Shown here piece by piece: positions 6,861 to 15,229 of a DNA stretch of 64,000 bases. Location of the stretch: positions 212,810-276,809 of the forward strand of contig NZ_LWDV01000007.1 of NCBI RefSeq assembly GCF_001693735.1, in the 5' to 3' direction. The translations under genes were made by a program, and so were the position numbers. Position 1 is the stretch's first letter. Each line of letters opens with the position of its first letter. This DNA comes from Orenia metallireducens (GTDB lineage: Bacteria > Bacillota > Halanaerobiia > Halobacteroidales > Halobacteroidaceae). Below the pieces are notes generated by a model. It did no database searches and was not told the DNA's origin. It worked only from the letters and a program-made list of their open reading frames with translations.

Positions 6861-9191
6861 CTATGCTTTTTTAACTCTTAAGCTATAAGAACCGTCTTCT
6901 CTCTTCTCTTTAGATAAGATCTCATGCCCTTCTGAAGCTAAACTCTGAGGAACATTCGCTATCGGTGCCCCCTCATCTAAATAAATATCTAATATCTCCC
7001 CTGAATCAAGAGGTGCTATTGCCACTTTAGCCTTTACAAAGTTCATTGGGCATTTTACCCCTCTTAAATCTACTACCTTACTATCTAAGATATTCTTATC
7101 TTCGTTATTATTATCACTAGTAACTTCTTCTAATTCAAACTCTAACTTAGCATTTAAAGAGTTGAATAAAAATTCTACTCTCTCAATTAAGCCCTTTATC
7201 TGCCCTTGATAAGATAATAAGCTATCAATATCCCCTAATTTATAATCTAGTGCAGCATCTAAAACTTCAGCATAACCTTTATCCACCAAATTCTTATCAA
7301 TAAACTCGGTTTTGAATTTAGATAAAATAACTCTATCCTTATCTGTATCTATACCTCTAACGGCTAGTAATGATCTAGAAGCATTGACGGTCGCTTTATA
7401 AAGTTCATTATTATCCTCTTCTTTAATAGCTTTTTGATAATTGGATTTAGCAGTATTGATATCTAGTTGAATGATATCCATTACACCTGCTCCACATTCT
7501 CCAGGTCCTCTACCTGCTAAGGAGAAGTCTTCTTCTTTACCCCAATCTTTATAAATATCTGGGTCTTCTTCATAAGTAGGAATCTCAATGAATTGCTCAG
7601 CTAGTTCAACTATCTTATCTTTTCCACCCTTATCTAAGTATTCATTAAAATCTACTCGATTATAATCTTGATCATCAGCCAATAATTTAGCCAACTCTGC
7701 TAAAAATTCTGGTATTCTCTTAGCAGGAATATCTATAGCAGCTTCTCCATACTTACTATTGCCTTCCTCTACATTTCCTCCTAAGAATAATGCATAGTGA
7801 GGAACCAATCTATCATTATATCGTTTAGCTTTACCTTCAAAGCCAATATTACCGATGATATGCTGTCCACAGACATTTGGGCAACCACTGATATAGATTT
7901 GAGGTAATGCTGCTTGTAATTTATCACCTAAAGTGATTAATTTCTCTCTGATAGCCTCTGATAAATTAGGTGAGACACATAACCCTAACTTACAAGTAGA
8001 TGCACCTTTACAAGAGACAGGCATTGTTCCCATATTGGAAACTACTAGGTTTGGATTAACCTGATTAATCTTCTCAATTAATCTCTCTAACTGTTGACCT
8101 TTAACACCTCTGATTAATAAGCCTTGTTTAATAGTAGTTCTTAATGATATCTCACTATCACCTAATAAATCTAGTAAGGAATTTAACTCATCATAGCTGA
8201 TGTCTCCATTCTCCATTCTCAACTCTAAAGAATAGTAGCCCTCTACCTTCTCTTGATAGAGATAATCAGCAGTTAGGTCAATCTTCTCACCCTTACTTTC
8301 TCTTAATTCTTCATATCTATTTAAATCTTCAACCTCTAAATCTTCTGCTAATACCTCTGCTAAGTACTCTTTATATTTATTTACAAACTCTTCATCACCA
8401 AGTCTCTTTCTGACAAAACGTAGTCTAGCTCTATGTTTATTGCTACGATCACCATATTCATCAAAGAATCTCTTAATTGCCTCTGCTATATGGAAGATCT
8501 TATCCTCTTCTACAAATTCCTCTAAAACTATACCCAATTCTGAGGAACCGCCCATTCCTCCTCCGCCATATACCTTAAAGCCTCTTTTACCATCTTGCTT
8601 AATAGCTATAAAACCTAAGTCATTTAACGTGGCTAAAGAGTCATCTTTAGGGTCAGAGGAGAAAGCTATCTTATACTTTCTTGGTAAGTTAAAAGAAGAA
8701 CGTGTCTTAATTAGATATTCTGTTAAAGCCAAGTTATGAGGTGTAGTATCGAAAGCTTCCTCAGGATTCACTCCTGCTCTAGCAGAATTTAAGATGTTTC
8801 TAACAGTATTACCTCCACCACCTCGTGGACTTAATCCAGCCTCTAATAGCTTAAATAGTACTTCAGGAGTATCCTCTATCTTAACCTGGTGAATCTGTAC
8901 ATCCTGTCTAGTAGTAATATGGACATATCCATTTCCATACTCTTTACTTAGTTCATTTAAAGTTCTTAGCTGTTCCTTAGTCACTACTCCACCAGGAACT
9001 CTAACTCTTACCATATATCTCTCCTCACCTGGTTCATAACCCCTTTGACTATAAATTCCCATTGGGACTCTACGCCCTTTAAATCTAGCATCATCTAAGT
9101 CTCCTTTTATAAATTGCTCAACTAAAGCTGGATAATTATTCGTATCCTCTTTAACTGTATCTGGAATATTAAAAGTCGGTCGATTACTCAT
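6861..9191 (-). CDS. Sulfite reductase (siroheme/4Fe-4S) fused to a C-terminal TusA domain
   Basis: A 776-residue fusion. Residues 1 to about 520 are a ferredoxin-type nitrite/sulfite reductase with the siroheme-[4Fe-4S] cysteines C394, C400, C437 and C441 (CKGASTC and CPNVC). Residues about 560-690 are a helical linker resembling a HEPN-like bundle. The last 75 residues are a TusA-type persulfide carrier with its cysteine in VKCPMNFVKAK. It would reduce sulfite to sulfide and keep or pass sulfur through TusA. The ATG at 9191 has GGAAGG at good spacing; the GTG at 9200 does not. Twenty bases separate it from the upstream JAMM protease gene. Sulfite rather than nitrite is inferred from the operon. 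Confidence 0.85.
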   Translation of the reverse strand: MSNRPTFNIPDTVKEDTNNYPALVEQFIKGDLDDARFKGRRVPMGIYSQRGYEPGEERYMVRVRVPGGVVTKEQLRTLNELSKEYGNGYVHITTRQDVQIHQVKIEDTPEVLFKLLEAGLSPRGGGGNTVRNILNSARAGVNPEEAFDTTPHNLALTEYLIKTRSSFNLPRKYKIAFSSDPKDDSLATLNDLGFIAIKQDGKRGFKVYGGGGMGGSSELGIVLEEFVEEDKIFHIAEAIKRFFDEYGDRSNKHRARLRFVRKRLGDEEFVNKYKEYLAEVLAEDLEVEDLNRYEELRESKGEKIDLTADYLYQEKVEGYYSLELRMENGDISYDELNSLLDLLGDSEISLRTTIKQGLLIRGVKGQQLERLIEKINQVNPNLVVSNMGTMPVSCKGASTCKLGLCVSPNLSEAIREKLITLGDKLQAALPQIYISGCPNVCGQHIIGNIGFEGKAKRYNDRLVPHYALFLGGNVEEGNSKYGEAAIDIPAKRIPEFLAELAKLLADDQDYNRVDFNEYLDKGGKDKIVELAEQFIEIPTYEEDPDIYKDWGKEEDFSLAGRGPGECGAGVMDIIQLDINTAKSNYQKAIKEEDNNELYKATVNASRSLLAVRGIDTDKDRVILSKFKTEFIDKNLVDKGYAEVLDAALDYKLGDIDSLLSYQGQIKGLIERVEFLFNSLNAKLEFELEEVTSDNNNEDKNILDSKVVDLRGVKCPMNFVKAKVAIAPLDSGEILDIYLDEGAPIANVPQSLASEGHEILSKEKREDGSYSLRVKKA

Positions 9192-9210
9192 ACTCTTCAC
9201 CTTCCTTTCA

Positions 9211-9624
9211 TTAAATTAATTCGATCTCTACCTGAGTAACATCCTTCTGTTCTTTAATGCTAAAGGCCTTTAATACTGGATCTTCATCCTTTAACGATAA
9301 GATAAAGTAGATTGCATCTTCATCATAAGCCAACCTCTTATCCTCCTCTGAAGGACGCGAAGGGGTAAAAGGATGGGAATGATAATTTCCAATCAAATCA
9401 TAGCCCTTATTTCTAACCTCTTTAACTACCGCAAACTGCTCCTTAGGGTCCATTGTGAAGTGTTCTGCTGAAGCATCTAGATTGGTCATAGTATATACCT
9501 CTTTAACTTCAATCTCATCATCAGTTATTACTCCAGCTACTAAGCCACAGGCCTCATTAGGAAATTCAGCTTGGGTATGATTCAATAACTTCTGATATAG
9601 CTCATCTTTCAATTTAATTATCAT
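9211..9624 (-). CDS. hcyD: JAMM/Mov34 metalloprotease, HcyD-like sulfur-carrier processing
   Basis: A compact 137-residue JAMM peptidase. The zinc signature is complete: E24 (PNEACG), then H82-S-H84-P with S92 and D95 (HSHP, seven residues, SEED). In sulfur-carrier systems (Mec of Mycobacterium, HcyD of Wolinella) such enzymes trim the carrier C-terminus or release the sulfur-bearing amino acid. Here the carrier encoded two genes upstream ends in GGG plus five residues, giving this protease an obvious substrate. The start overlaps the end of the E1-like gene by four bases (ATGA), so translation is coupled. The symbol is by analogy. Confidence 0.82.
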   Translation of the reverse strand: MIIKLKDELYQKLLNHTQAEFPNEACGLVAGVITDDEIEVKEVYTMTNLDASAEHFTMDPKEQFAVVKEVRNKGYDLIGNYHSHPFTPSRPSEEDKRLAYDEDAIYFILSLKDEDPVLKAFSIKEQKDVTQVEIELI

Positions 9625-10439
9625 AACTCACAAACCCCTTGTTCATAATCAATCAATTCTGTAATCTCTGGGTTATCACTACAAACTCCACAGTTCTCTC
9701 TCTTATTAAGATTAATCTTTCTAAAATCCATCTTTAAAGCGTCATATGTTAGTAATTTTCCAGTTAATAGTTCACCTTTTCCTAAGATATACTTAATAGC
9801 CTCTGTTGCTTGAATAGTTCCAATTACTCCACCCATTACCCCTATAACTCCTGCTTCCTTACAAGAAGGAACTGAACCTGGCTTAGGTGGCTGAGGGAAC
9901 ATACATCTATAGCATGGTGTATCCTCTCCTGGAACTACAGTTGTGGTCTGCCCTCCAAATCTGATTATTCCCGCATGGGAGAAAGGCTTTCCTTCCATTA
10001 CACATGCATCATTGATTAAGAATTTAGCCGGGAAATTATCAGTACCATCTATTATAAAATCATACTCTCTAATAACCTCTTTAATATTTTGAGAAGTTAA
10101 GTAGTAATCATAAGTCTTAACCTCTACATCAGGGTTCATAGCATTAATCTTCTCTTTAGCCGATTGGACCTTTAACTTACCCACATCAGGTGTATGATGT
10201 AAGACTTGGCGTTGTAGATTAGAAAGTTCTACCCTATCTGCATCTACTAAACCGATTTTACCGATACCAGCTGCTCCTAAAAACTGTGCTGCTGGTGTTC
10301 CAAGTCCTCCAGTTCCTATAATCAATACTGAAGAAGTTAACAATTTCTCTTGCCCCTCTACACCAACATCCTGCAAAATAATGTGCCTTGAATATCTCTG
10401 TAACTGCTCTTCACTAAAATCGTACACTTGCTCCACCAC
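9621..10439 (-). CDS. hcyF: ThiF/MoeB-family E1-like adenylyltransferase (HcyF-like)
   Basis: Activates the C-terminal glycine of a ubiquitin-like sulfur carrier by adenylation before sulfur transfer. The 272 residues show the ATP-binding GTGGLGTPAAQFLGAAGIG (about 42-60), the DADRVELSNLQRQ loop, zinc pairs C177/C180 and C251/C254, and a candidate catalytic cysteine C194 in PSCKEAG. The GTG start lies inside the GGG-encoding codons of the upstream carrier gene, a 26-base overlap that ties expression of the pair. It could be called moeB or thiF by similarity alone; the JAMM protease, MetY and sulfite reductase next door favour a homocysteine-forming role. Confidence 0.85.
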   Translation of the reverse strand: MVEQVYDFSEEQLQRYSRHIILQDVGVEGQEKLLTSSVLIIGTGGLGTPAAQFLGAAGIGKIGLVDADRVELSNLQRQVLHHTPDVGKLKVQSAKEKINAMNPDVEVKTYDYYLTSQNIKEVIREYDFIIDGTDNFPAKFLINDACVMEGKPFSHAGIIRFGGQTTTVVPGEDTPCYRCMFPQPPKPGSVPSCKEAGVIGVMGGVIGTIQATEAIKYILGKGELLTGKLLTYDALKMDFRKINLNKRENCGVCSDNPEITELIDYEQGVCEL

Positions 10440-10632
10440 CCATAAAGTATAAGAATTCTACCTGATCTCCATCCTTTACAACTGTGTCTGAGAAAGTATC
10501 TCTATCTAAAATCTCACCATTTAACTCTACTGATACCATATCTGGCATATCTACATCTTCTTTTACCAATAATTCACTAACTGTTATTTCTTTTTCCAAC
10601 TCTACTGCTTTACCATTAACTTTAATTTTCAT
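10414..10632 (-). CDS. hcyS: ThiS/MoaD-like sulfur carrier with C-terminal extension (HcyS-like)
   Basis: A 72-residue beta-grasp protein starting MKIKVNGKAVEL at the second ATG (10632), which has GGAG nine bases upstream; the ATG at 10647 would add five residues. The C-terminus reads YFMGGGASVRF, so the di-glycine tail that must be free for thiocarboxylation is masked by ASVRF. Proteolysis is therefore expected before activation, and the JAMM protease is encoded two genes downstream. Its only other domain content is the ubiquitin fold. First gene of the operon below the SAM riboswitch. Thiamine or molybdopterin carriers normally end directly in GG and sit beside thi or moa genes, which are absent here. 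Confidence 0.85.
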   Translation of the reverse strand: MKIKVNGKAVELEKEITVSELLVKEDVDMPDMVSVELNGEILDRDTFSDTVVKDGDQVEFLYFMGGGASVRF

Positions 10633-10743
10633 TCTCCACCACTCCATTTCCTAGTATTCCACTTTGTTTTCATGTATTTATATTATTAAAAAGATTATCA
10701 TATTATTACTAGTATGTCAATAAAAATACTTTGTTTTATAATC

Positions 10744-10774
10744 AAAAAATCCTCTTCTTGAAAGAAGAGGATTT
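10744..10774 (-). terminator. Riboswitch expression-platform terminator
   Basis: On the minus strand AAATCCTCTTCTT and AAGAAGAGGATTT pair around a short loop and are followed directly by a T-run. It lies just below the SAM-I aptamer and about 110 bases upstream of hcyS, the place expected for a transcriptional OFF switch. Confidence 0.85.
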
Positions 10775-10788
10775 ATAGACATATATAT

Positions 10789-10896
10789 CCCCTCATCTCT
10801 CAATACTTATCTGTATTGCTGGAATTAGCACCTTTCCCTGTCAGGGATGGTTGCTGGGCTTCATCGGGCCAGTCCCTCCACCTCTCTTGATAAGAG
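10789..10896 (-). promoter_or_regulatory. SAM-I riboswitch (S-box) aptamer
   Basis: Read on the minus strand the segment begins CTCTTATCAAGAGAGG, then GTGGAGGGACTGGCCC, GATGAAGCCCAGCAACC, a variable P3 arm, GGTGCTAATTCC and closes with AGATGAG, which is the conserved S-box order. S-box RNAs bind S-adenosylmethionine and terminate transcription when methionine/SAM is plentiful. The controlled operon is sulfur assimilation and homocysteine formation starting with hcyS. Confidence 0.93.
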
Positions 10897-10953
10897 TTTG
10901 TATTCAGTTTTTTGTATTTATGTTCATTAATTACTTTTCAATATATAGTGATT

Positions 10954-11395
10954 GTTAATTGGTATATTACGATAGTTTCACTTTAAAAAGTAGACAAAAT
11001 TATTAGGTTTCACCCCAAGAGTACTTCTTTAGGCGTAGTGCCTTCAGGACGAAAAAGTGACCAAACCTACGGGTTCATTCTTAAATTTATTACGGAAGGT
11101 TTTTAGTAAAAACCTGCAGGAAACCCTTTGTGATCCTACAGGGAATATAATGCAATTCCCTTTCGTGCAAAGCCAATCCAATCAAGAAGAAAATATACCT
11201 ACGAGTCTATAGGGCAAAACTCTTCATGGCAGAGCCCACTCACTACGCAATCAATATCTGTTGAGGTTAAGAAATTTAAGGGTCCTAATTCAAAGATTAT
11301 CTTAAATCTATTATTCTTTTAGAATACTTGCTTCGTTCAAACATTAATTTTCTTCAATTTTAAGAACCTAACTATCACTTATACACTATAAACTT
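10954..11395. repeat. Dispersed intergenic element, copy B
   Basis: Fills the spacer between cysK and the SAM riboswitch. It begins TTAATTGGTATATTACGATAG and shares internal blocks with copy A in the same order (ACAAAATTATTAGGTTTCACCC, GAGTACTTCTT, GGCAGAGCCCACTCACTAC, ATTCAAAGATTATCTTAAA, TTCGTTCAAACA), plus an extra ~100-base internal segment. The right end is degenerate. No ORF inside. Confidence 0.6.
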
Positions 11396-11402
11396 GTATT
11401 AA

Positions 11403-12326
11403 TTATTCTGCCTTAAACAGTGTAGTACTTAAATATCTCTCTCCAGTATCTGGAAGGATTACTACAACTCGTTTATCTGCTCCTAATTCTTCAGCCACTT
11501 TGACAGCTGCTGCTACTGCTGCACCAGCAGAGATTCCAACTAAAATCCCTTCTTCTACAGCTAGTTTTCGTGCCATCTCCATAGCCTCTTCATTCTCAAT
11601 CTGTTTAATTTCATCTAAGATACCTGTATTCAACACATCTGGAATAAATCCTGCTCCAATTCCTTGAATCATATGTGGTCCAGGATTTCCTCCACTTAAT
11701 ACCGGAGAACCTGTTGGCTCTACTGCCACAATCTTAATCCCTGAAATCTCATCTTTTAAGACTTCTCCAGTTCCAGTAACGGTTCCACCAGTTCCTACAC
11801 CTGCTACAAAAGCATCTAACTTCCCATCAGTAGCTTCTATAATCTCTTTAGCAGTTGTCTTTCTATGTACATCAGGATTAGCTGCATTCATAAATTGCTG
11901 TGGCATAAAATAATCATCATTAGCATCTGCCAGTTCTTTAGCCTTGTCTATTGCACCAGGCATCCCTTTCTCACCAGGTGTTAACATAATTTCTGCTCCA
12001 AAAGCCTTTAATATCTTTCTTCTTTCGATACTCATCGTATCTGGCATTGTTAAAATAACCTTATATCCTTTAGCAGCACCAACCATTGCTAAACCAATTC
12101 CAGTGTTACCACTAGTAGGCTCAATAATTGTACCACCTGCTTTTAATAAACCTTCTTCTTCAGCACTCTCAATCATATTAAGGGCGATACGATCTTTAAC
12201 ACTTCCTCCAGGATTGAATGACTCTAACTTAGCATAAACCTCTGCAGCACCCTCTGGTACCACTCTATTTAATTTAACCATAGGAGTCTGACCAATCAAT
12301 TCAGTAATATTATTTACAACTCTCAT
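11403..12326 (-). CDS. cysK: Cysteine synthase A (O-acetylserine sulfhydrylase)
   Basis: A PLP enzyme that makes cysteine from O-acetylserine and sulfide. The 307 residues match the family. PLP lysine is K44 in GGSVKDR; the substrate loop TSGNTG is at 71-76; GTGGT is the phosphate-binding glycine loop. AAGGAGGGATAAAG precedes the ATG. It is transcribed alone from the promoter at 12385-12413, on the far side of repeat copy B from the SAM-riboswitch operon, so it is not under that riboswitch. A cystathionine beta-synthase-like role is possible but no regulatory domain is present. Confidence 0.95.
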   Translation of the reverse strand: MRVVNNITELIGQTPMVKLNRVVPEGAAEVYAKLESFNPGGSVKDRIALNMIESAEEEGLLKAGGTIIEPTSGNTGIGLAMVGAAKGYKVILTMPDTMSIERRKILKAFGAEIMLTPGEKGMPGAIDKAKELADANDDYFMPQQFMNAANPDVHRKTTAKEIIEATDGKLDAFVAGVGTGGTVTGTGEVLKDEISGIKIVAVEPTGSPVLSGGNPGPHMIQGIGAGFIPDVLNTGILDEIKQIENEEAMEMARKLAVEEGILVGISAGAAVAAAVKVAEELGADKRVVVILPDTGERYLSTTLFKAE

Positions 12327-12384
12327 CTTTATCCCTCCTTTATATTTAAAACCGAGTAAATCACTATGTTTATATGTTATTCAT

Positions 12385-12413
12385 ATTCTAACAGAATGTT
12401 CATCTTTTGTCAA
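12385..12413 (-). promoter_or_regulatory. Promoter of cysK
   Basis: Minus strand TTGACA (12408-12413), 17-base spacer, TAGAAT (12385-12390). It lies about 60 bases before the cysK start and immediately after the stop codon of the DUF389 gene. Confidence 0.75.
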
Positions 12414-12418
12414 GAATA

Positions 12419-13645
12419 TTATAGTGGTGTCTCCAATCTTTGAGTTGGTATGATTTCAAAGATAACCTGATAGTCAGCTCCAAGACTCTCTTTTATCTTA
12501 TCTGCTAATAATTTAAAATAATACTTATCGGTATTAATAGGAGTATATAGGACAATATCAACCTTCTTATCCTTAACATCAATCGAGAATAATCTACTCT
12601 CTAATTCATCACCAAAATTCTCCCGATAAATTTTACGAACTACATCTTCAGGTTCTTCTCTAACCATCTGATTATAAGTTATTATAGATAATGGTATAGT
12701 AAGCAAGATTACTGAGATAGTCAACACAATCAAACTCTTCTTAATCAATTTTTTAGCAGTAGACTCATACCACCATTGTGGCTTCAATCCTTTAAAATAA
12801 AATACCATGATTATAGCCAATAATAAAGTAAATAAGTTGCCAAGTAATAATAATGATGCACCAATTATCATATCTACATTCCCAAGGGAGATGCCAACAC
12901 CTATAGTAGCCATAACAGGAATTAAAGCAGCAGCAATAACTACTCCAACTAATTGTTGTGACTTAACATGGGTAATCAATGCATAAGCCCCTGCCCCACC
13001 TGCCGCTAGTGCTACTAGTAGATCTGGTAAGGTGGGTAACATCCTCACCTGTAAGGCATGGGTTATCGAGACATTAGGAATTATGAAGGCAAACATAGCT
13101 CCAATAGTAATGGCAATCCCCATAATTGCTAGCTCTACTATAATCCCTTTGACCAACAGCTTTAAATCTCCCAATACAATTCCTATAGCCATCGTAGCTA
13201 TCGGTCCAAATACAGGTGCGATAATCATTGCCCCAACTATTACTGGAGTATTATCAAGAATTAATCCTAAGGTAGCAATTATAGCAGCTACCACAGCTAA
13301 AAACATCAATTGTCCACTTATCTCACTATTCTCTTTAGCATAACTAACAATCGTCTCCCGACTGGCCCTATAATCTTCTTTTTTAGCCTTCTCTTTATTA
13401 CTTGGAATTACAGTATCTGGGGTAAAGATTATTAAACTTCTATGTACATTATTGGTAAAATCAAAGCGATTCTTTAACTTATCTATCAATACATCAACAT
13501 TATGATATAGCAGATTTATAATAAGCAAATCCCCTGATTTAGATTCAATTAATTTATAATCTTCAATCTCTACTCCCAAATTTTTTAGTAAATCAACAGC
13601 ATCTTTTCCTTCACCTGATGCAAAGGTAGCATGAACAACTTGCAT
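12419..13645 (-). CDS. DUF389-family membrane protein
   Basis: A 408-residue protein of the TIGR00341/DUF389 type. The N-terminal ~100 residues form a soluble alpha/beta domain (MQVVHATFASGEGKDAVDLL). Several hydrophobic segments follow, with DNTPVIVGAMIIAPVFGPI typical of the family, then a TM pair, a last TM near residue 305 and a soluble tail. Its function is not established; it is probably a membrane transporter or sensor. AAGGAGG before the ATG supports the start. It stands alone between the DUF4380-like gene and cysK, with a 60-base gap to cysK that contains the cysK promoter. No clear functional link to either neighbour. Confidence 0.8.
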   Translation of the reverse strand: MQVVHATFASGEGKDAVDLLKNLGVEIEDYKLIESKSGDLLIINLLYHNVDVLIDKLKNRFDFTNNVHRSLIIFTPDTVIPSNKEKAKKEDYRASRETIVSYAKENSEISGQLMFLAVVAAIIATLGLILDNTPVIVGAMIIAPVFGPIATMAIGIVLGDLKLLVKGIIVELAIMGIAITIGAMFAFIIPNVSITHALQVRMLPTLPDLLVALAAGGAGAYALITHVKSQQLVGVVIAAALIPVMATIGVGISLGNVDMIIGASLLLLGNLFTLLLAIIMVFYFKGLKPQWWYESTAKKLIKKSLIVLTISVILLTIPLSIITYNQMVREEPEDVVRKIYRENFGDELESRLFSIDVKDKKVDIVLYTPINTDKYYFKLLADKIKESLGADYQVIFEIIPTQRLETPL

Positions 13646-13753
13646 ATTAAACCTCCTTTAATAATATTCTATCCTAGTCTTATAAAAAAAATTATTAATT
13701 CTTACTATAATACTAAAGATTTTATATAATTTTAACATCTATAAATTCATATA

Positions 13754-13779
13754 AAAATAACCCCCTAAAAGGGGATTAT
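13754..13779 (-). terminator. Terminator after the DUF4380-like gene
   Basis: On the minus strand AATCCCC TTTT GGGGGTTATTTTTAT: a short GC-rich stem followed by T-rich sequence directly after the stop codon. Confidence 0.7.
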
Positions 13780-14715
13780 CTAATAGATCAATTTTTTTAT
13801 TATATCCTTTATTGTCATCTGATTATCCCAGCTATATAATTCCCACTCTTCAACAAAACCATATTCCTCTTCAGGAAGCAATTCAGATAAAGGACCATGA
13901 ACCTCTATCTCAAAGTAGTTAAAGTTAGATATATCAAAAATTTCAACAGCACAACCATGACCAAAATTTGCACCTTCAAAGATAGGAAACCTCTTTAAAT
14001 ATCCCAGCCTTTTATCTCCTTTATCAATAATAGCCAGTACCCAACCTGCAGAAAAATCTGTCCCTATCTTAAACATCTTATCACCAAAACAATTAATAAT
14101 AGCATAAAGTTCTTCATTGACTTCTAGTACTTTTATACCTTCTGTACCATCAGTGTCTATTAGGTTCTTAATCTTTTTAAAAGAGGAAATAGGCAAAATA
14201 ACCTGTCCATTATCGGCAATTTGAGTTACATCCCACAATCCACACTCTTTATTCTCTAAACTGCAATTTTTCATGCCTTGTCCAATCTTTAAGCTATAAG
14301 AATCCCTTTCTAAGACAATGGTCCTAGTTAATTGCATCTTACTCTCTCTACAGATTGGACTTATAAGATTGACCTTAATCTTATCTTCACTATGATGATA
14401 GGTACACTTATAACTTCCTAATTCCAAATCAAGGTAAGGAGGCCAATCCCAATTACTTTGAGGAGATAACCAAGTCTTATAGCCACCTAAAGCAATATAC
14501 TTGATTTTTTCTCTATATTCTTTAATATTATCAATCTCTAATAAGTCTAAGGTCATCCCTTGTAAGTTAGGTGCTGTATATAATATTTCATCCTCTTTAT
14601 TAGAAAAACTGATAATCCGCCCTCCTACTTTAGGCAGAATAACTATACTTAAATACTTATTCTCTAACCTGTATGCCTCCCACCCTAGATACTCTATCTC
14701 TTCAATTTTTAACAA
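13780..14715 (-). CDS. DUF4380-like protein with galactose-mutarotase-type fold
   Basis: About 311 residues from the TTG at 14715, which has GGGGGG six bases upstream; a GTG at 14763 would add 16 residues but has no ribosome site. The N-terminus LKIEEIEYLGWEAYRLEN..LPKVGGRIISFS resembles DUF4380 and aldose-1-epimerase-like beta-sandwich proteins that bind sugars. No signal peptide or membrane segment is visible, so it should be cytosolic. The reaction is unknown. It follows a YerC-like regulator with a 58-base gap and may share its transcript. The assignment rests on recognising the N-terminal pattern only. Confidence 0.6.
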   Translation of the reverse strand: MLKIEEIEYLGWEAYRLENKYLSIVILPKVGGRIISFSNKEDEILYTAPNLQGMTLDLLEIDNIKEYREKIKYIALGGYKTWLSPQSNWDWPPYLDLELGSYKCTYHHSEDKIKVNLISPICRESKMQLTRTIVLERDSYSLKIGQGMKNCSLENKECGLWDVTQIADNGQVILPISSFKKIKNLIDTDGTEGIKVLEVNEELYAIINCFGDKMFKIGTDFSAGWVLAIIDKGDKRLGYLKRFPIFEGANFGHGCAVEIFDISNFNYFEIEVHGPLSELLPEEEYGFVEEWELYSWDNQMTIKDIIKKLIY

Positions 14716-14773
14716 GACATACCCCCCTATCAAAGTTCTTATAACCTTATTATTTTTTATCACTATTTAATAG

Positions 14774-15067
14774 TTATTCATTATCCTTCATACGTTCTAA
14801 GATTAACTGATAACCATCAGCACCATAATTTAAACAACGTTTTACTCTACTAATAGTAGCAGTACTCGCTCCAGTAGTTTCAGCAATCTCTTCATATGTA
14901 TAACCCTCATTTAACATACGTGCTACCTCTAGCCTTTGGGCTAAAGATTTTAGTTCATTGACAGTACTTATATCCTCAAAGAATTTATAACATTCTTCTT
15001 TATTATTTAATAATAAGATAGCTTCAAATAACTGATCAGTAAATTTATCTTTTAATTTAGAATTCAA
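14774..15067 (-). CDS. YerC/YecD-family TrpR-like DNA-binding protein
   Basis: A small (97-residue) helix-turn-helix protein of the TrpR/YerC superfamily. The DNA-binding helices are in YTYEEIAETTGASTATISRVKR near the C-terminus, and the N-terminal half is helical (dimerisation). The TTG at 15067 is preceded by AGGAGGTG at proper spacing and is preferred over the ATG at 15085. YerC proteins are widespread in Firmicutes with poorly defined targets. It could regulate the DUF4380-like gene downstream; that is inference from adjacency. Confidence 0.8.
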   Translation of the reverse strand: MNSKLKDKFTDQLFEAILLLNNKEECYKFFEDISTVNELKSLAQRLEVARMLNEGYTYEEIAETTGASTATISRVKRCLNYGADGYQLILERMKDNE

Positions 15068-15178
15068 AAATATACACCTCCACAAATTATTTACACTTAA
15101 CCTCTTAACTATATTATAATAAACTTTCTAGCCTTTTACCAGTAATTTAACCTATTAAAGTATAAAAGTAGAATGATA

Positions 15179-15214
15179 AAAAAAGACCAGCCTGTAATAC
15201 AAGCTGATTTTTAA
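15179..15214 (-). terminator. Terminator of the first GntR gene
   Basis: Minus strand AGCTTGT ATT ACAGGCT (one G-U pair) followed by GGTCTTTTTTT, about 15 bases below the GntR stop codon. Confidence 0.7.
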
Positions 15215-15229
15215 AAATCAATAATATTA

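Noticed and set aside
10414-10647. ThiS for thiamine or MoaD for molybdopterin
   Set aside because: Neighbours are MetY, sulfite reductase and a JAMM protease, with no thi or moa genes, and the di-glycine end is masked.
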